Shown: positions 29,405 through 39,112 of the stretch, piece by piece | Layout of the letters: every line of letters starts with the position of its first letter | Numbering within the stretch: the stretch's first letter is position 1 | Source of the DNA: Wolbachia endosymbiont (group A) of Pogonocherus hispidulus | GTDB taxonomy: Bacteria > Pseudomonadota > Alphaproteobacteria > Rickettsiales > Anaplasmataceae | Direction: 5' to 3' | Assembly: GCF_964028195.1 (NCBI RefSeq) | Contig: NZ_OZ034750.1 | Coordinates: 124,001 to 188,000 of the forward strand | DNA: 64,000 nt | Translations under genes and position numbers: made by a program | The notes under the pieces: generated by a model | Told to the model about the DNA's origin: nothing | What the model saw: the letters and a program-made list of their open reading frames with translations, nothing else | Database searches by the model: none

Positions 29405-30745
29405 ATGCTTCATAAGTTTTTTAGTTTTCTTATACTACCTGCACTTTTTTTTACTTACCCAATTTCTTTGAAGGCTTTAAGCATAGAGCACGACATAAAA
29501 CATGCTAAACTCAGTAACGGACTAGATATCTATGTTGTTCCTAATCATCGGATTCCAGCCGTTTTACATGCAGTAATATACAAAGTTGGGGGAATGGATG
29601 ATCCAATCGGCAAAGCAGGATTGGCTCACTACTTTGAACATTTAATGTTTGAAACTACAGGGAAGTTCACAGATATAGAAGCCACTATGAGTAGCATTGG
29701 GGCCCAATTTAACGCGTTTACCACTAAAGAATATACCTGTTACTACGAATTAGTCCTCAAAAATGACTTACCACTAGCAATGGAAGTTGAAGCAGACAGA
29801 ATGGGCAATTTTAATGTTACTCAAGATAAAATAGATAGAGAAAAAAACATTGTGCTGGAAGAAAGAAAAATGAGACTCGATAATAATCCTGAAGTTTTAC
29901 TATGGGAGGAAATGGAAAGTGCATTTTATCGTACTGGCTATGGCAGATCTATTATCGGCTGGGAGAGCGATATCAAAACTTACAATCAGGATGACATAAC
30001 TAGGTTTCATGATAACTATTATCACCCCGGCAATGCAATATTACTGATTGTGGGTGATGTGGAACTTGATGAAGTAGTGAAATTAGCAGAAGAAAAATAT
30101 GGCGAAATTAAAGCTAAGCCTGTAATGAGACATTACCCAAATCAGGATCCAGTACATAATGCAGGTTTATCAGTAACTTTGGAAAGCACTGAAGTAAAAG
30201 AGCCAGTTTTATACTTTCGCTATCGTGTTCCTTTATTTGAGCACACAAGTGAAACCTCTGCTGCTCATTTAGCGGTTGACATTTTGGGGAATGGCAAGTC
30301 TAGTAAACTATATAAAGATTTAGTTCTAGATAAGGATATAGCAGTGGAAGTATTTGCTTATTATAACAGTTTAGCTTTTAGTAATGGTTACATTGAGATT
30401 CGGGTAACTCCAAAAAGCGGAGTGAATTTGGATACTGTTGCAAGAGAATTAGACAGTGCTATTAATAACTTTGCCTCTGAAGGAATAACAAATGAAGAGT
30501 TGCAAAGCTCGAAATATAGATACAAAGTAGCACAGTTTGATAATCTATCTGATTTAACTCATATAGCAATGTTTTATGTGCCACGCCTTGCACTTGGTAT
30601 TCCACTTGATGAAATAGATATTTCATATAGCAAAATCAATGATGTCAATCTAGAGGATGTAAATAATAAAATCCGTGCTATTTTTTCTGCTAATAAATTA
30701 GTCGGTCGTTTGCTACCAAAAGGAGGTAATAATGAAGATAAGTAA
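29405..30745 (+). CDS. M16-family zinc protease, catalytic subunit
   Basis: 446 residues with a signal peptide (MLHKFFSFLILPALFFTYP). The inverted zinc motif HxxEH is HYFEH near residue 76, and the downstream glutamate is in the EKNIVLEERKMR region. M16 half-size enzymes pair an active with an inactive subunit; the next gene, overlapping by 14 bases, lacks the motif. Likely a periplasmic peptidase. The substrate is unknown. Confidence 0.93.
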   Translation: MLHKFFSFLILPALFFTYPISLKALSIEHDIKHAKLSNGLDIYVVPNHRIPAVLHAVIYKVGGMDDPIGKAGLAHYFEHLMFETTGKFTDIEATMSSIGAQFNAFTTKEYTCYYELVLKNDLPLAMEVEADRMGNFNVTQDKIDREKNIVLEERKMRLDNNPEVLLWEEMESAFYRTGYGRSIIGWESDIKTYNQDDITRFHDNYYHPGNAILLIVGDVELDEVVKLAEEKYGEIKAKPVMRHYPNQDPVHNAGLSVTLESTEVKEPVLYFRYRVPLFEHTSETSAAHLAVDILGNGKSSKLYKDLVLDKDIAVEVFAYYNSLAFSNGYIEIRVTPKSGVNLDTVARELDSAINNFASEGITNEELQSSKYRYKVAQFDNLSDLTHIAMFYVPRLALGIPLDEIDISYSKINDVNLEDVNNKIRAIFSANKLVGRLLPKGGNNEDK

Positions 30746-32051
30746 ACTTGTATTTCTACTTTTTTTCTGTCTAGGCTTTAATTTACAAGCAAGTGGTAAC
30801 TTAAATATAGAGGAGGTCACTACCCGTAAAGGATTTAAGTTTCTATTTGTTGAAAACTATGACTTACCAAAAGTTTCGATAAATATCTCATTCAAAGATG
30901 CAGGTTATGTGTATGAAAATTCGGAAAAACAGGGACTAGGTTGGTTTACTTCTCTTATAATTCAAGAAGGGGCAGGAAAAAATGATGCCAGAGATTTTGC
31001 GAAAAAGCTTGAAGATAAAGGGATTAGTTTAAATTTTATTGCTGGTTTAGAAGCATTTAGGGTTTCATTAAATACTTTGTCTGAGAATCTAGAGGATGCA
31101 ATTTCGTTACTAAGCGACGCTATAATACGTCCTAAAGTTGACTCTGAAGGGTTGAATAGAGTTTTCGAGAAAGCCAAAGTTGATTTTAATAATCTTGAAA
31201 AAAATCCTTTTTTTATTGCTGGAGAAGAATTGAATACGTTATTGTTTAAAAAACACCCTTACTCAAAAAGTGTGTACGGTACTCTTGACACTATAATGAG
31301 CATTACTAGGGACGATGTTTTAACATACATAAAGCGTAATTTTGCTAAAGATAACATAGTTATCAGTGTTGCTGGTTGTGCAAAAAAAGAAGAAATTATT
31401 ACGTTGTTAGATAAATATTTATCTAAATTGCCGTCAAAAAGATCAAAAGTTAGAAAAATACCTGTGAAAAATGATTTTGGTTCTGCAGAAAGTAAGAATA
31501 TTTTTATGGATATACCACAAAGTGTGATACTTTTTGCTCAAAAAGGTATAGCTTATGAAGATCCTAATTATTATAACGCTAGTGTCTTGATTAATGCACT
31601 TGGTGGCATGGGGCTGAATTCAATATTAATGAAAGAACTGAGGCAAAACTTGGGTATTACTTATGGTGTTTATGCAAGCATTATTCCCAATAAACATGGG
31701 AACTTTATAATTGTAAGTCTTAGTACTGATAGTTCTACTGCTGGCAAAGCTATATCAGCGGTAAAAGATACATTGAGCAGAATAAAAAAGAAAGGAATTG
31801 ATGAGCAGTTGTTCAAGGATGCAAAAATTGGTATGGTAAATAATTTTGTCCTTTTCCTGTCCAATAACACAAATACAGCAATGCTGCTGGATGATATGCA
31901 GATAAACGATCGCGATATTAACCGTATAAATAATTATGCGAATATCATTAATGACGTTAAATCAGAGAAAGTAAACGAACTGGCAAGTTCTTTACTGGAA
32001 CCCGAAAATTTATTTTTTGTTGAAGTTGGAAAAAACACTCAAGGTCAATAA
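30732..32051 (+). CDS. M16-family peptidase homologue, non-catalytic subunit
   Basis: 439 residues with a signal peptide (MKISKLVFLLFFCLGFNLQA). It has the M16 fold pattern (SINISFKDAGYVYENSEKQGLGW, then ELRQNLGITYGVYASI), but where HxxEH should be it has GWFTSLIIQEGAG, so it lacks zinc and catalysis. It presumably forms a heterodimer with the preceding protein. Its 3' end overlaps purN by 7 bases convergently. Confidence 0.92.
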   Translation: MKISKLVFLLFFCLGFNLQASGNLNIEEVTTRKGFKFLFVENYDLPKVSINISFKDAGYVYENSEKQGLGWFTSLIIQEGAGKNDARDFAKKLEDKGISLNFIAGLEAFRVSLNTLSENLEDAISLLSDAIIRPKVDSEGLNRVFEKAKVDFNNLEKNPFFIAGEELNTLLFKKHPYSKSVYGTLDTIMSITRDDVLTYIKRNFAKDNIVISVAGCAKKEEIITLLDKYLSKLPSKRSKVRKIPVKNDFGSAESKNIFMDIPQSVILFAQKGIAYEDPNYYNASVLINALGGMGLNSILMKELRQNLGITYGVYASIIPNKHGNFIIVSLSTDSSTAGKAISAVKDTLSRIKKKGIDEQLFKDAKIGMVNNFVLFLSNNTNTAMLLDDMQINDRDINRINNYANIINDVKSEKVNELASSLLEPENLFFVEVGKNTQGQ

Positions 32052-32620
32052 TTATTGCAGTCAATACTTTCTGCTATTGATCTTACTGCTTCTACATAAC
32101 ACTTATGCTCCTCAGCTAGAATGCGTTCTGAGAGGCTTTGAATATCATCAGCTGGTAACACTGGCACAGCAACTTGAGCAATTATGGCTCCAGCATCAAT
32201 TTCAGGAGTGACGTAATGTACAGTACAGCCTGCGATTTTTACTCCTGCTTTTAGAGCTTGCTCTTGAGCGTTTAGGCCTTTAAAAGATGGAAGTAGAGAG
32301 GGATGAATATTTATCACCTTGTTATTCCATTTACTGAGAAAATTAGCTTGCAGGATTCTCATAAACCCTGCAAGGCAAATTAAATCAACCTTATGTTGAA
32401 CAAATATTTCGTGAATTTTATCAGCATCAAGTGGTTTATCTCTAACAACAAACGCTGGCACTCCTGCTTGTTCTGCTATTTTTAGGCCAGCAGCTTCGCT
32501 ATTATTTGTGATAGCGCACACAACTTCTGCAGGAAAATTACGATTTTGACATGCCTCTATCAAGGCCTGCATATTTGATCCCCTGCCTGAAATTAGTATC
32601 CCAAGTTTCACCTTTTTCAT
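32045..32620 (-). CDS. purN: phosphoribosylglycinamide formyltransferase
   Basis: The ATG at 32620 gives MKKVKLGILISGRGSNMQAL, the standard start, about 191 residues; the frame continues to 32659. The phosphate loop GRGSNMQ, the catalytic HPSLLPSFKG histidine and VHYVTPEIDAGAII are clear. It uses 10-formyl-THF for step three of purine synthesis. Single gene, with a MITE-like element upstream. Confidence 0.95.
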   Translation of the reverse strand: MKKVKLGILISGRGSNMQALIEACQNRNFPAEVVCAITNNSEAAGLKIAEQAGVPAFVVRDKPLDADKIHEIFVQHKVDLICLAGFMRILQANFLSKWNNKVINIHPSLLPSFKGLNAQEQALKAGVKIAGCTVHYVTPEIDAGAIIAQVAVPVLPADDIQSLSERILAEEHKCYVEAVRSIAESIDCNNY

Positions 32621-32679
32621 TTTGTGCAATTGATTTGGTGTAATAATTAATGTTAACAAAATAACTCAAAAAGTAAATC

Positions 32680-32812
32680 TATAGCTAAAGTGACTTAGGT
32701 TTACCAACGATTTGAAAAACAACAAATTCGTCATTCCGCTACTCGTTAGCGGAATCTATGTTGAGATACCGCGGCGGTATGACGTGGGGAAACCTTTCTT
32801 GGGTTAGCTATA
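32680..32812. repeat. complete MITE-like element with TATAGCT termini
   Basis: 133 bp. It starts TATAGCTAAAGTGACTTAGG and ends TTCTTGGGTTAGCTATA. Inside is GTCATTCCGCTAC..GTAGCGG-type palindrome plus ACCGCGGCGGTATGACG. It is the second full copy of the 4167-4274 element. The rest of 32660-33050 holds no gene. Confidence 0.6.
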
Positions 32813-33050
32813 TTTCAGAGTGCTCCTGTTATGAGCTGATGTCCAACTGTCATTTTACAGCTTAGCTTGCTTAGGTAATGCAGAAATAAGAGGTGCCCAA
32901 TATAAACCAGCCTAAATCAACTTTAATGTTTGGATATCGTACTATTTTACATAACATGCCATTATGAATATATATTTTTATGATTGCGTTATCATTTATT
33001 TAACAAAGTATTAGTATAATCTATCTACTGGATTAAATGGAGAAAGTTGA

Positions 33051-33467
33051 ATGAGTAAATTACCGAACAATGCAAAAATAGGTAAATCTCAGGTTACTCA
33101 GTGGGAGGTAATAAAAAATTGTGAATATGCTGATAATTGCTTGTCAAAAATAGTAACTTTATACGTTATTAGAATAACTAAGCTATCAGATTTTTATACA
33201 AATGACGAACCTGAAATTAACACTGTTTTAGCAAGAATAAGCGTGACAAGTGAAAATGTATTTTTAAACAAGGCTACTACTATTGAAGTTATGGAAGGTA
33301 TTTTTCCGTATAAATTCAACAGCAAGAAGAGAAATAACATACTAAGGTTAGAAGATTTATATAATTATTTATGTTCTATTGTTAACAATAGCCTTCCAAA
33401 AGAGATGCTTGAAAGTCTTGTAAAGGAATATAAGGATGCTGTTAACTTATTTAAAGCAATTACTTGA
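33051..33467 (+). CDS. small protein, unknown function
   Basis: 138 residues, not recognised. The start ATG has GGAGAAAG upstream. It begins MSKLPNNAKIGKSQVTQWE and contains a longer hydrophilic region with no signal peptide or membrane segment; the C-terminal third is probably helical. It ends 8 bases into the 3' end of the mrpE-like gene on the opposite strand. No functional context. Confidence 0.65.
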   Translation: MSKLPNNAKIGKSQVTQWEVIKNCEYADNCLSKIVTLYVIRITKLSDFYTNDEPEINTVLARISVTSENVFLNKATTIEVMEGIFPYKFNSKKRNNILRLEDLYNYLCSIVNNSLPKEMLESLVKEYKDAVNLFKAIT

Positions 33468-33981
33468 CTGAACATAGTATTTTTAAGATTTTATTTTCTA
33501 TTTCAGAAATGCCGCTTTCAAGATCTTTATCTATCAGATACATGGTAGAGAAATATGTTTTCTGCTTACTTTCAACATTGATAGTTAAAGTTCCAGGAGT
33601 GATTGTAACCGAATTGGCAAATAACGCAATGCTTTCATCATTATGCCCTTTGCATTTTCTTAGGATAATGATTGGCTCAAGCTTAGATTTGAGTCGTAGC
33701 ACCTTTTTTGTTACATAAATACTTGATAAAATGATTTGGTACATTAACCATGGTATATAACTTACTAACTTATAAAACGACAGTCTACTCGTACCATTTA
33801 AAATCTGGCTAAGAGCTCTTTCAGCGTTTATCAACCTTCTAAAGATAAATAATGTGAATATAGAGGAAAACACTCCACAAAAAATAAAAAATGGCTCAAA
33901 ATAACCAGACAATACAGTCCATAGAGAAAATAAAATTACAAATGATAGAGAAAAAAACTTGATTTTTTGCCTAAGGTTCAT
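33460..33981 (-). CDS. mrpE: Na+/H+ antiporter subunit E (MrpE/MnhE)
   Basis: 173 residues. Two N-terminal membrane helices (FFSLSFVILFSLWTVLSGYF, FFIFCGVFSSIFTLFIF) are followed by LSFYKLVSYIPWLMYQIILSS and the conserved NSVTITPGTLTINVESK. It is an accessory subunit of the multi-subunit Mrp antiporter. It stands alone here; other mrp subunits are not in the window, as expected from scattered Rickettsiales operons. Confidence 0.9.
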   Translation of the reverse strand: MNLRQKIKFFSLSFVILFSLWTVLSGYFEPFFIFCGVFSSIFTLFIFRRLINAERALSQILNGTSRLSFYKLVSYIPWLMYQIILSSIYVTKKVLRLKSKLEPIIILRKCKGHNDESIALFANSVTITPGTLTINVESKQKTYFSTMYLIDKDLESGISEIENKILKILCSVK

Positions 33982-34079
33982 GGTTTGCAGTATAACTTGA
34001 ATGATTTTTTAAGGAAAGATATATTATGAATTAAGTCAAAAACTCTGTAATATATTGAAGCTTAAAGATATCTTTAGAT

Positions 34080-34529
34080 ATGGAAGTTATTGCAGAAAAT
34101 AGGAAAGCAAGGTTTGAATATTTCATCTTAGAAGAATTTGAAGCGGGTATGGTCTTATTAAGCAGTGAAGTTAAATCGCTAAGAGAAAGAAAAGTAAATA
34201 TTTCCGACGCCTACGTTATCGAAAAGAATAGCGAAATATGGCTGCACAATATGCATATTGCAGAATATAAAGCTGCAAACCGAAAAAATCATAAACCAAA
34301 AAGGGAACGTAAACTGCTTTTACATAAAAAAGAGATAAACAAACTAATTGGTCAAATCAAAACCGCTGGGATAACTGTTGTGCCGCTTTCGATCTATTTT
34401 AATGATAAAGGATTGGCAAAAACTAAAATTGCCATTGTAAAAGGAAAAAAACTCTACGATAAGAGAGCAACCATAAAACAGAGAGAGTGGGATCGTGAAA
34501 AAAGTAGATTGTCTAAGAATAATTTATAG
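34080..34529 (+). CDS. smpB: SsrA-binding protein SmpB
   Basis: 149 residues, typical. Visible features are [29 protein letters not shown], the SDAYV loop and the basic tail with [18 protein letters not shown]. It binds tmRNA for trans-translation rescue of stalled ribosomes. It is 6 bases before lgt. Confidence 0.97.
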   Translation: MEVIAENRKARFEYFILEEFEAGMVLLSSEVKSLRERKVNISDAYVIEKNSEIWLHNMHIAEYKAANRKNHKPKRERKLLLHKKEINKLIGQIKTAGITVVPLSIYFNDKGLAKTKIAIVKGKKLYDKRATIKQREWDREKSRLSKNNL

Positions 34530-34535
34530 CAAAAT

Positions 34536-35327
34536 ATGTCTTTAAATCCAGTAATTTTCAGCATCGGTCCTGTTTCTATATATTGGTATTCCTTAGCTTA
34601 CGTTTTGGGTATAGTGTTTGCATATTGGTATTTACACAAGCTAGACGACCAAAAAATATTTACTAAGAATTTTTACGACTCGTTATTAACAGCCACTATT
34701 GTAGGCATTATCCTTGGAGGTAGACTTGGCTACGTATTGATATATGATCCAGTTCTTTATATAAGCAACCCTATCGAGATATTGAAGACCTGGGAAGGAG
34801 GAATGTCATTTCATGGTGGTGCTATAGGAGTTTTGCTTGCAGTAATAATTTCGTGTAAAAGACATAACATTCCTATATTTTATGCACTGGACCTAGTTTC
34901 TTGCGGAGTTCCCATAGGTTTATTTTTAGGTCGCATAGGCAATTTTATAAACGGAGAGTTATTTGGCAGAGTTACAACTATGCCATGGGGTATGGTATTT
35001 CCAGAGAGTGGTGATAATTTGCTGCGTCATCCAAGCCAGCTTTATGAGGCACTTTTTGAAGGACTGCTACTTTTTGCAGTTGCAAATTCACTGTTTTGCT
35101 TGACTAGAATAAGACTGTATCACGGTGCGTTAACTGGTATTGCAGTTATGTGGTATGGAACAGCACGTTTTTTCGTTGAGTTTTTTCGCGAACCAGACTA
35201 TCAAATTGGCTATTTGTGGCTTGATTTAACTATGGGGCAGTTGCTTTCTATACCTATGGTTTTGCTGGGAATGCTTGTATATCCAGGCGCATTAAATTTA
35301 AAATTTAATACGAAATCTGTTACATAG
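34536..35327 (+). CDS. lgt: prolipoprotein diacylglyceryl transferase
   Basis: 263 residues, about seven membrane helices. The signature GRIGNFINGELFGR is present, with GGMSFHGGAIG and RHPSQLYEAL. It transfers diacylglycerol from phosphatidylglycerol to the lipobox cysteine, the step before LspA. Probably co-transcribed with smpB. Confidence 0.97.
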   Translation: MSLNPVIFSIGPVSIYWYSLAYVLGIVFAYWYLHKLDDQKIFTKNFYDSLLTATIVGIILGGRLGYVLIYDPVLYISNPIEILKTWEGGMSFHGGAIGVLLAVIISCKRHNIPIFYALDLVSCGVPIGLFLGRIGNFINGELFGRVTTMPWGMVFPESGDNLLRHPSQLYEALFEGLLLFAVANSLFCLTRIRLYHGALTGIAVMWYGTARFFVEFFREPDYQIGYLWLDLTMGQLLSIPMVLLGMLVYPGALNLKFNTKSVT

Positions 35328-35462
35328 AGGAAAGGTGAGTTTAATAGAAAAATGTAGCCAGAAACCCTACATCATGCACAATTGTACGAATTTTCTGCGT
35401 TGCAGTAGAATGAATGTGAGATCCGGTGTCATTCCAGCGTGTGACGCTAGGCCATAAAAATT

Positions 35463-35901
35463 CCTTGACACCCTTCGCCAGCCCCCTTATCATGGAAGTG
35501 AAGCTATTTATTTATCTTCGCAATCTGCAGATTAAAACGACAAAGGGAACTTTGTATTTGGCGTCTTATTTTTAATTTTTTGCACTATGTGCACCGTATG
35601 TCTTTATAAAATTTCTAGGTTTTTACCTACATAAGCTGAAACGCGCTTATAAGTCGTTTAAGACAGTATAGTACGCCAATTTGCAGGATTAGAGAGTGAA
35701 CACTAATTACCACGGGGTTTCTTTTGCCTTTTTTTCTGCTTAGTAAATTTCTTAAACATTTTAGCTAAGGTTAGTTGCACTTAAAAGCAGTTAAATTGCA
35801 GTGTTTAAGACTTAAAAAACGCCAAATACTGAAAATAGACAATGACTAGGGCTTCTTTTGCCTTTTTTTTGTTTGGTAAATTTCTTAATATTTATGGCTA
35901 A
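35463..35901 (+). repeat. ~450-bp dispersed repeat, copy D, promoter-bearing
   Basis: Closest to copy A: both have 'gtttaagacagtatagtacgcc' split as a bulged stem partner of TTGGCG. It ends in a palindromic cluster. No reading frame matches those of the other copies. Confidence 0.8.
35465..35493 (+). promoter_or_regulatory. sigma70-like promoter in repeat copy D
   Basis: TTGACA at 35465-35470, 17-bp spacer, TATCAT at 35488-35493. Confidence 0.6.
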
Positions 35902-35902
35902 G

Positions 35903-36217
35903 AGATACCGCGAATGAATCGCGGTATGACGGTGTAGATGATGGTTAAGTATCCCGCTACGTGTTAGCGGGATCTAGAGGTACCGCGGCGGTATGACGGT
36001 TCGCGGCGGGATGATGATAAGCCTCGTCATCCCGCTACGTGTTAGCGGGATCTAAAGATACCGCGAATGAATCGCGGTATGACGGTTAATTATTCCATGG
36101 CGGTATGACGGTTCGCGGTAGCATGACGATAACCTCGGCATCCCGCTACTCGTTAGCGGAATCTGCTGAGATACCGCGGCGGTATGACGTAGGGAAACCT
36201 TTCTTGGGTTAGCTATA
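35903..36217. repeat. array of palindromic elements ending in a MITE-like right half
   Basis: At least six hairpins of the ACCGCGG/CGGTATGACG and CCCGCTAC/GTTAGCGGGAT types in a row. The last is followed by GGGAAACCTTTCTTGGGTTAGCTATA-type sequence, the right part of the MITE-like element. The gap 35328-36278 has no gene. Confidence 0.8.
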
Positions 36218-36278
36218 GATTCACCTCGCCTATTCAGCTAATTTTTATTACAATTATAACAAAATAATTTTGGCTTTG

Positions 36279-37622
36279 ATGAAAACTGTATATGTATGTC
36301 AATCCTGTGGTCATAGCACTGGTAGGTGGGTAGGGAAGTGTATTGCATGTGACAATTGGGATACAGTTGTTGAAGAAATAGCAGTAAAAACGGGCAAAAG
36401 AAGTATATCTGCGCCAATTTTAATAAAGACGTTATCGGGTAGCGAAATTATCACTCCAAGTCGTTTTCTAACAGGAATAGAAGAATTGGATAGAGTTTTT
36501 GGTGGGGGTATCGTTCAAGGTGCTAGCATTTTAATTGGAGGCGAACCTGGTATTGGAAAATCTACCCTTTTGCTTAGAATTGCAGCTAATGTTGTGCAAC
36601 TTTCCTCTTTTGAATGTCTTTATGTATCTGGCGAGGAATCTTTAGAGCAAGTAAGCCTCAGAGCAAAGCGTCTTAAGATAAATGAACCTAAAATTAAGCT
36701 TTTATCTACAGTGTCTTTAACTGATGTAGTAGCAACAATAAAGGAAAATAAAAGTATTAAATTCTTAGTAATTGACTCTATACAAACAATGTATGATAGC
36801 AGAATTACATCAGCACCAGGAACTGTAACTCAGGTCCGCACTTGCGCACATGAATTAACCATTCTTGCGAAACAATATGGTATTTCTCTTTTAATAGTTG
36901 GTCATATAACTAAGGATGGACAAATAGCTGGACCTAAAACTTTGGAGCATATGGTGGATACGGTATTATATTTTGAAGGTGAAAATAGTAATCAATATCG
37001 CATTTTACGCACTATTAAAAATAGATTTGGTCCTGCAAATGAAATTGGTGTTTTTGAGATGTCTGAAGCAGGACTTGTGCCTGTTGATAATCCATCATCA
37101 TTGTTTCTGATGGCCCATGACAGAGAAGTAGTTGGCAGCGCTGTATTTGCAGGAATTGAAGGTTCAAGACCAATTTTAATGGAAGTTCAAGCGTTGATAG
37201 CAGGGACTAATATGGCAACCCCAAGAAGGGCAGTAGTTGGGTGGGATATTAATCGATTGGCTATGATCATCGCGGTGCTAAATGCTCGCTGTAAAATGTT
37301 TTTGCATGATAAAGAAGTGTACCTAAACATCGCTGGAGGATTGAAAATACAGGAACCATCGGCTGATCTTGCTGTTGCTGCTTCCCTTATTTCAAGTGTA
37401 GTAAATTTACCGCTGCCAACTTCTTCAATAATCTGCGGTGAAGTTGCACTTTCTGGAGAAATTAGGAATGTCTCGCATGCTGATCTTAGACTAAAAGAAG
37501 CACAAAAGTTAGGATTCAAAAAAGCAATTATGCCTAAAAATGGTAATTACTCTTCTCATGATATTGAGATAATTAAGCTTGGTCACGTAAGGGAATTAAG
37601 AGAAGTCTTTAATTACAATTAA
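36279..37622 (+). CDS. radA: DNA repair protein RadA
   Basis: 447 residues from the ATG at 36279; an in-frame TTG lies three codons upstream. The zinc finger has Cys at 7, 10, 21 and 24, the Walker A is GGEPGIGKST, KNRFG is the RadA-specific motif, and the C-terminus is a Lon-like domain. RadA is a branch-migration ATPase in homologous recombination. Its 3' end overlaps ftsY by 14 bases convergently. Confidence 0.97.
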   Translation: MKTVYVCQSCGHSTGRWVGKCIACDNWDTVVEEIAVKTGKRSISAPILIKTLSGSEIITPSRFLTGIEELDRVFGGGIVQGASILIGGEPGIGKSTLLLRIAANVVQLSSFECLYVSGEESLEQVSLRAKRLKINEPKIKLLSTVSLTDVVATIKENKSIKFLVIDSIQTMYDSRITSAPGTVTQVRTCAHELTILAKQYGISLLIVGHITKDGQIAGPKTLEHMVDTVLYFEGENSNQYRILRTIKNRFGPANEIGVFEMSEAGLVPVDNPSSLFLMAHDREVVGSAVFAGIEGSRPILMEVQALIAGTNMATPRRAVVGWDINRLAMIIAVLNARCKMFLHDKEVYLNIAGGLKIQEPSADLAVAASLISSVVNLPLPTSSIICGEVALSGEIRNVSHADLRLKEAQKLGFKKAIMPKNGNYSSHDIEIIKLGHVRELREVFNYN

Positions 37623-38520
37623 ATAACGCTTCAGCAAATTCTTTACTAGTAAACTCCTTTAAGTCCTCTATACTTTCGCCAATTCCTATAGCATGTAACT
37701 TTACCTTATAAGCTTCTGCAAGTCCAATTACTACTCCGCCTTTAGCGGTGCCATCTAGCTTTGTTACGATTAGCCCGGTAACATTAACCATTTTGCTAAA
37801 TGCTTCTAATTGGCTATAAGCATTTTGGCCGGTAGTTGCGTCAAGAACTAAAATAACGTCATGAGGAGCAGTATCATCTAATTTCTTTATCGTTCTATAT
37901 ATTTTTGATAATTCCTCCATAAGGTTCACATTATTTTGCAGCCTTCCTGCTGTGTCAATTAGAACAACATCAATGTTATCTTTTATAGCTTGACTTACAG
38001 CTCTATATGCCACACTTGCAGAGTCGCTACCGTACTCTCCAGTAACGATAGAACAATCAGAACGTTCTGCCCAAATATTTAATTGCTCACTAGCAGCAGC
38101 TCTAAATGTGTCACACGCAACAAGCATAACAGATTTTCCCATCTCCTTATATTTATATGCGAGCTTACCTATAGTCGTGGTCTTACCATTACCATTTACT
38201 CCACATACCATTATTATATGTGGTTTTTTGTTTAAAATTAACGGCTGTACAACTGGGCTCAATATAGCTTCTATTTCGTTCATTAACTGCTGCGAGATAA
38301 TATTATGCTCAACTTCCTTGTCAAATTTGATGCTTGCGAACCTATCGATAATCAACTTAGAAGTTTTATGACCGATGTCCATGCTAATTAGCAATTCTTC
38401 TAATTCATCTAAAAGCGACTGATCTAATTTTTTTTTATCAGAGAAAATACTCTTTACTCCATCGCTAAAGCGCGAAGAAGTTTTCAACAAGCCTTTATAA
38501 AGATTACCAAATAAACTCAA
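37609..38520 (-). CDS. ftsY: signal recognition particle receptor FtsY
   Basis: 303 residues, so it lacks the long acidic N-terminal A domain and is an NG-domain-only form, usual in reduced alphaproteobacteria. GTPase motifs are GVNGNGKTTT, DTFRAAASEQL, DTAGR, TKLDGTAKGG and the final GIGESIEDLKEF. It docks SRP-ribosome complexes at the inner membrane. Confidence 0.97.
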   Translation of the reverse strand: MSLFGNLYKGLLKTSSRFSDGVKSIFSDKKKLDQSLLDELEELLISMDIGHKTSKLIIDRFASIKFDKEVEHNIISQQLMNEIEAILSPVVQPLILNKKPHIIMVCGVNGNGKTTTIGKLAYKYKEMGKSVMLVACDTFRAAASEQLNIWAERSDCSIVTGEYGSDSASVAYRAVSQAIKDNIDVVLIDTAGRLQNNVNLMEELSKIYRTIKKLDDTAPHDVILVLDATTGQNAYSQLEAFSKMVNVTGLIVTKLDGTAKGGVVIGLAEAYKVKLHAIGIGESIEDLKEFTSKEFAEALFNCN

Positions 38521-38655
38521 GGGAATGCTCCTTTTAAAATTACAAACTTAATTACAATATAGAGAATGACATGCACTACGTGAATTTGTAAAGTAAAATA
38601 CACTCATTTTAGCGTTATTTTGTGAGTAAAATTCCCGTGATACTAGTGTTTTTTC

Positions 38656-38684
38656 TTTAGTTTTTAACCTAAATATGTTATAAT
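38656..38684 (+). promoter_or_regulatory. possible isc operon promoter
   Basis: TATAAT at 38679-38684, 26 bp before the iscU start, with only a weak -35 (TTTAGT) at 17 bp. I saw no clear IscR site. Confidence 0.35.
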
Positions 38685-38710
38685 GTAAGTAATAGTTTAC
38701 AGGTAATTTT

Positions 38711-39109
38711 ATGAGTTATAATGAGAAAATTTTAGATCATTATGAAAATCCAAGGAATGTTGGCTCTCTGGATAAAAATGATCCAAATGTTGGTACTGGT
38801 TTAGTTGGTGCACCATCGTGCGGCGACGTTATGAAGCTGCAGATAAAAGTCAATGACAAAGGTGTGATTGAAGATGCAAAATTTAAAACTTTTGGTTGCG
38901 GTTCTGCCATTGCTTCAAGTTCCTTGTTAACAGAGATGATAAAGGGAAGAACCATCAGTGACGTTACACAGATAAAGAATACTCAAATAGTGGAAGAGTT
39001 GTCTTTACCTCCAGTGAAGATACACTGCTCGGTGCTTGCTGAAGATGCTATAAAGGCTGCTATTCATGATTATCAAAGCAAACAAAATAAAGTGGACATT
39101 GAGAACTAA
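38711..39109 (+). CDS. iscU: Fe-S cluster scaffold IscU
   Basis: 132 residues. The three cluster-ligand cysteines are at 37 (GAPSCGD), 63 (FGCGSA) and 106 (KIHCSVLA), with the stabilising Asp39. LPPVKIHC is the HscA-recognition site. It receives sulfur from IscS, whose gene is not adjacent here. First gene of iscU-iscA-hscB-hscA. Confidence 0.98.
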   Translation: MSYNEKILDHYENPRNVGSLDKNDPNVGTGLVGAPSCGDVMKLQIKVNDKGVIEDAKFKTFGCGSAIASSSLLTEMIKGRTISDVTQIKNTQIVEELSLPPVKIHCSVLAEDAIKAAIHDYQSKQNKVDIEN

Positions 39110-39112
39110 AGC

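Noticed and set aside
34080-34529. Toxin-antitoxin module near smpB/mrpE
   Set aside because: The unknown 33051-33467 gene has no toxin-like motif and its neighbours are housekeeping genes.
35903-36217. CRISPR array
   Set aside because: The repeats are self-complementary elements of varying length without regular unique spacers, and no cas genes are present.
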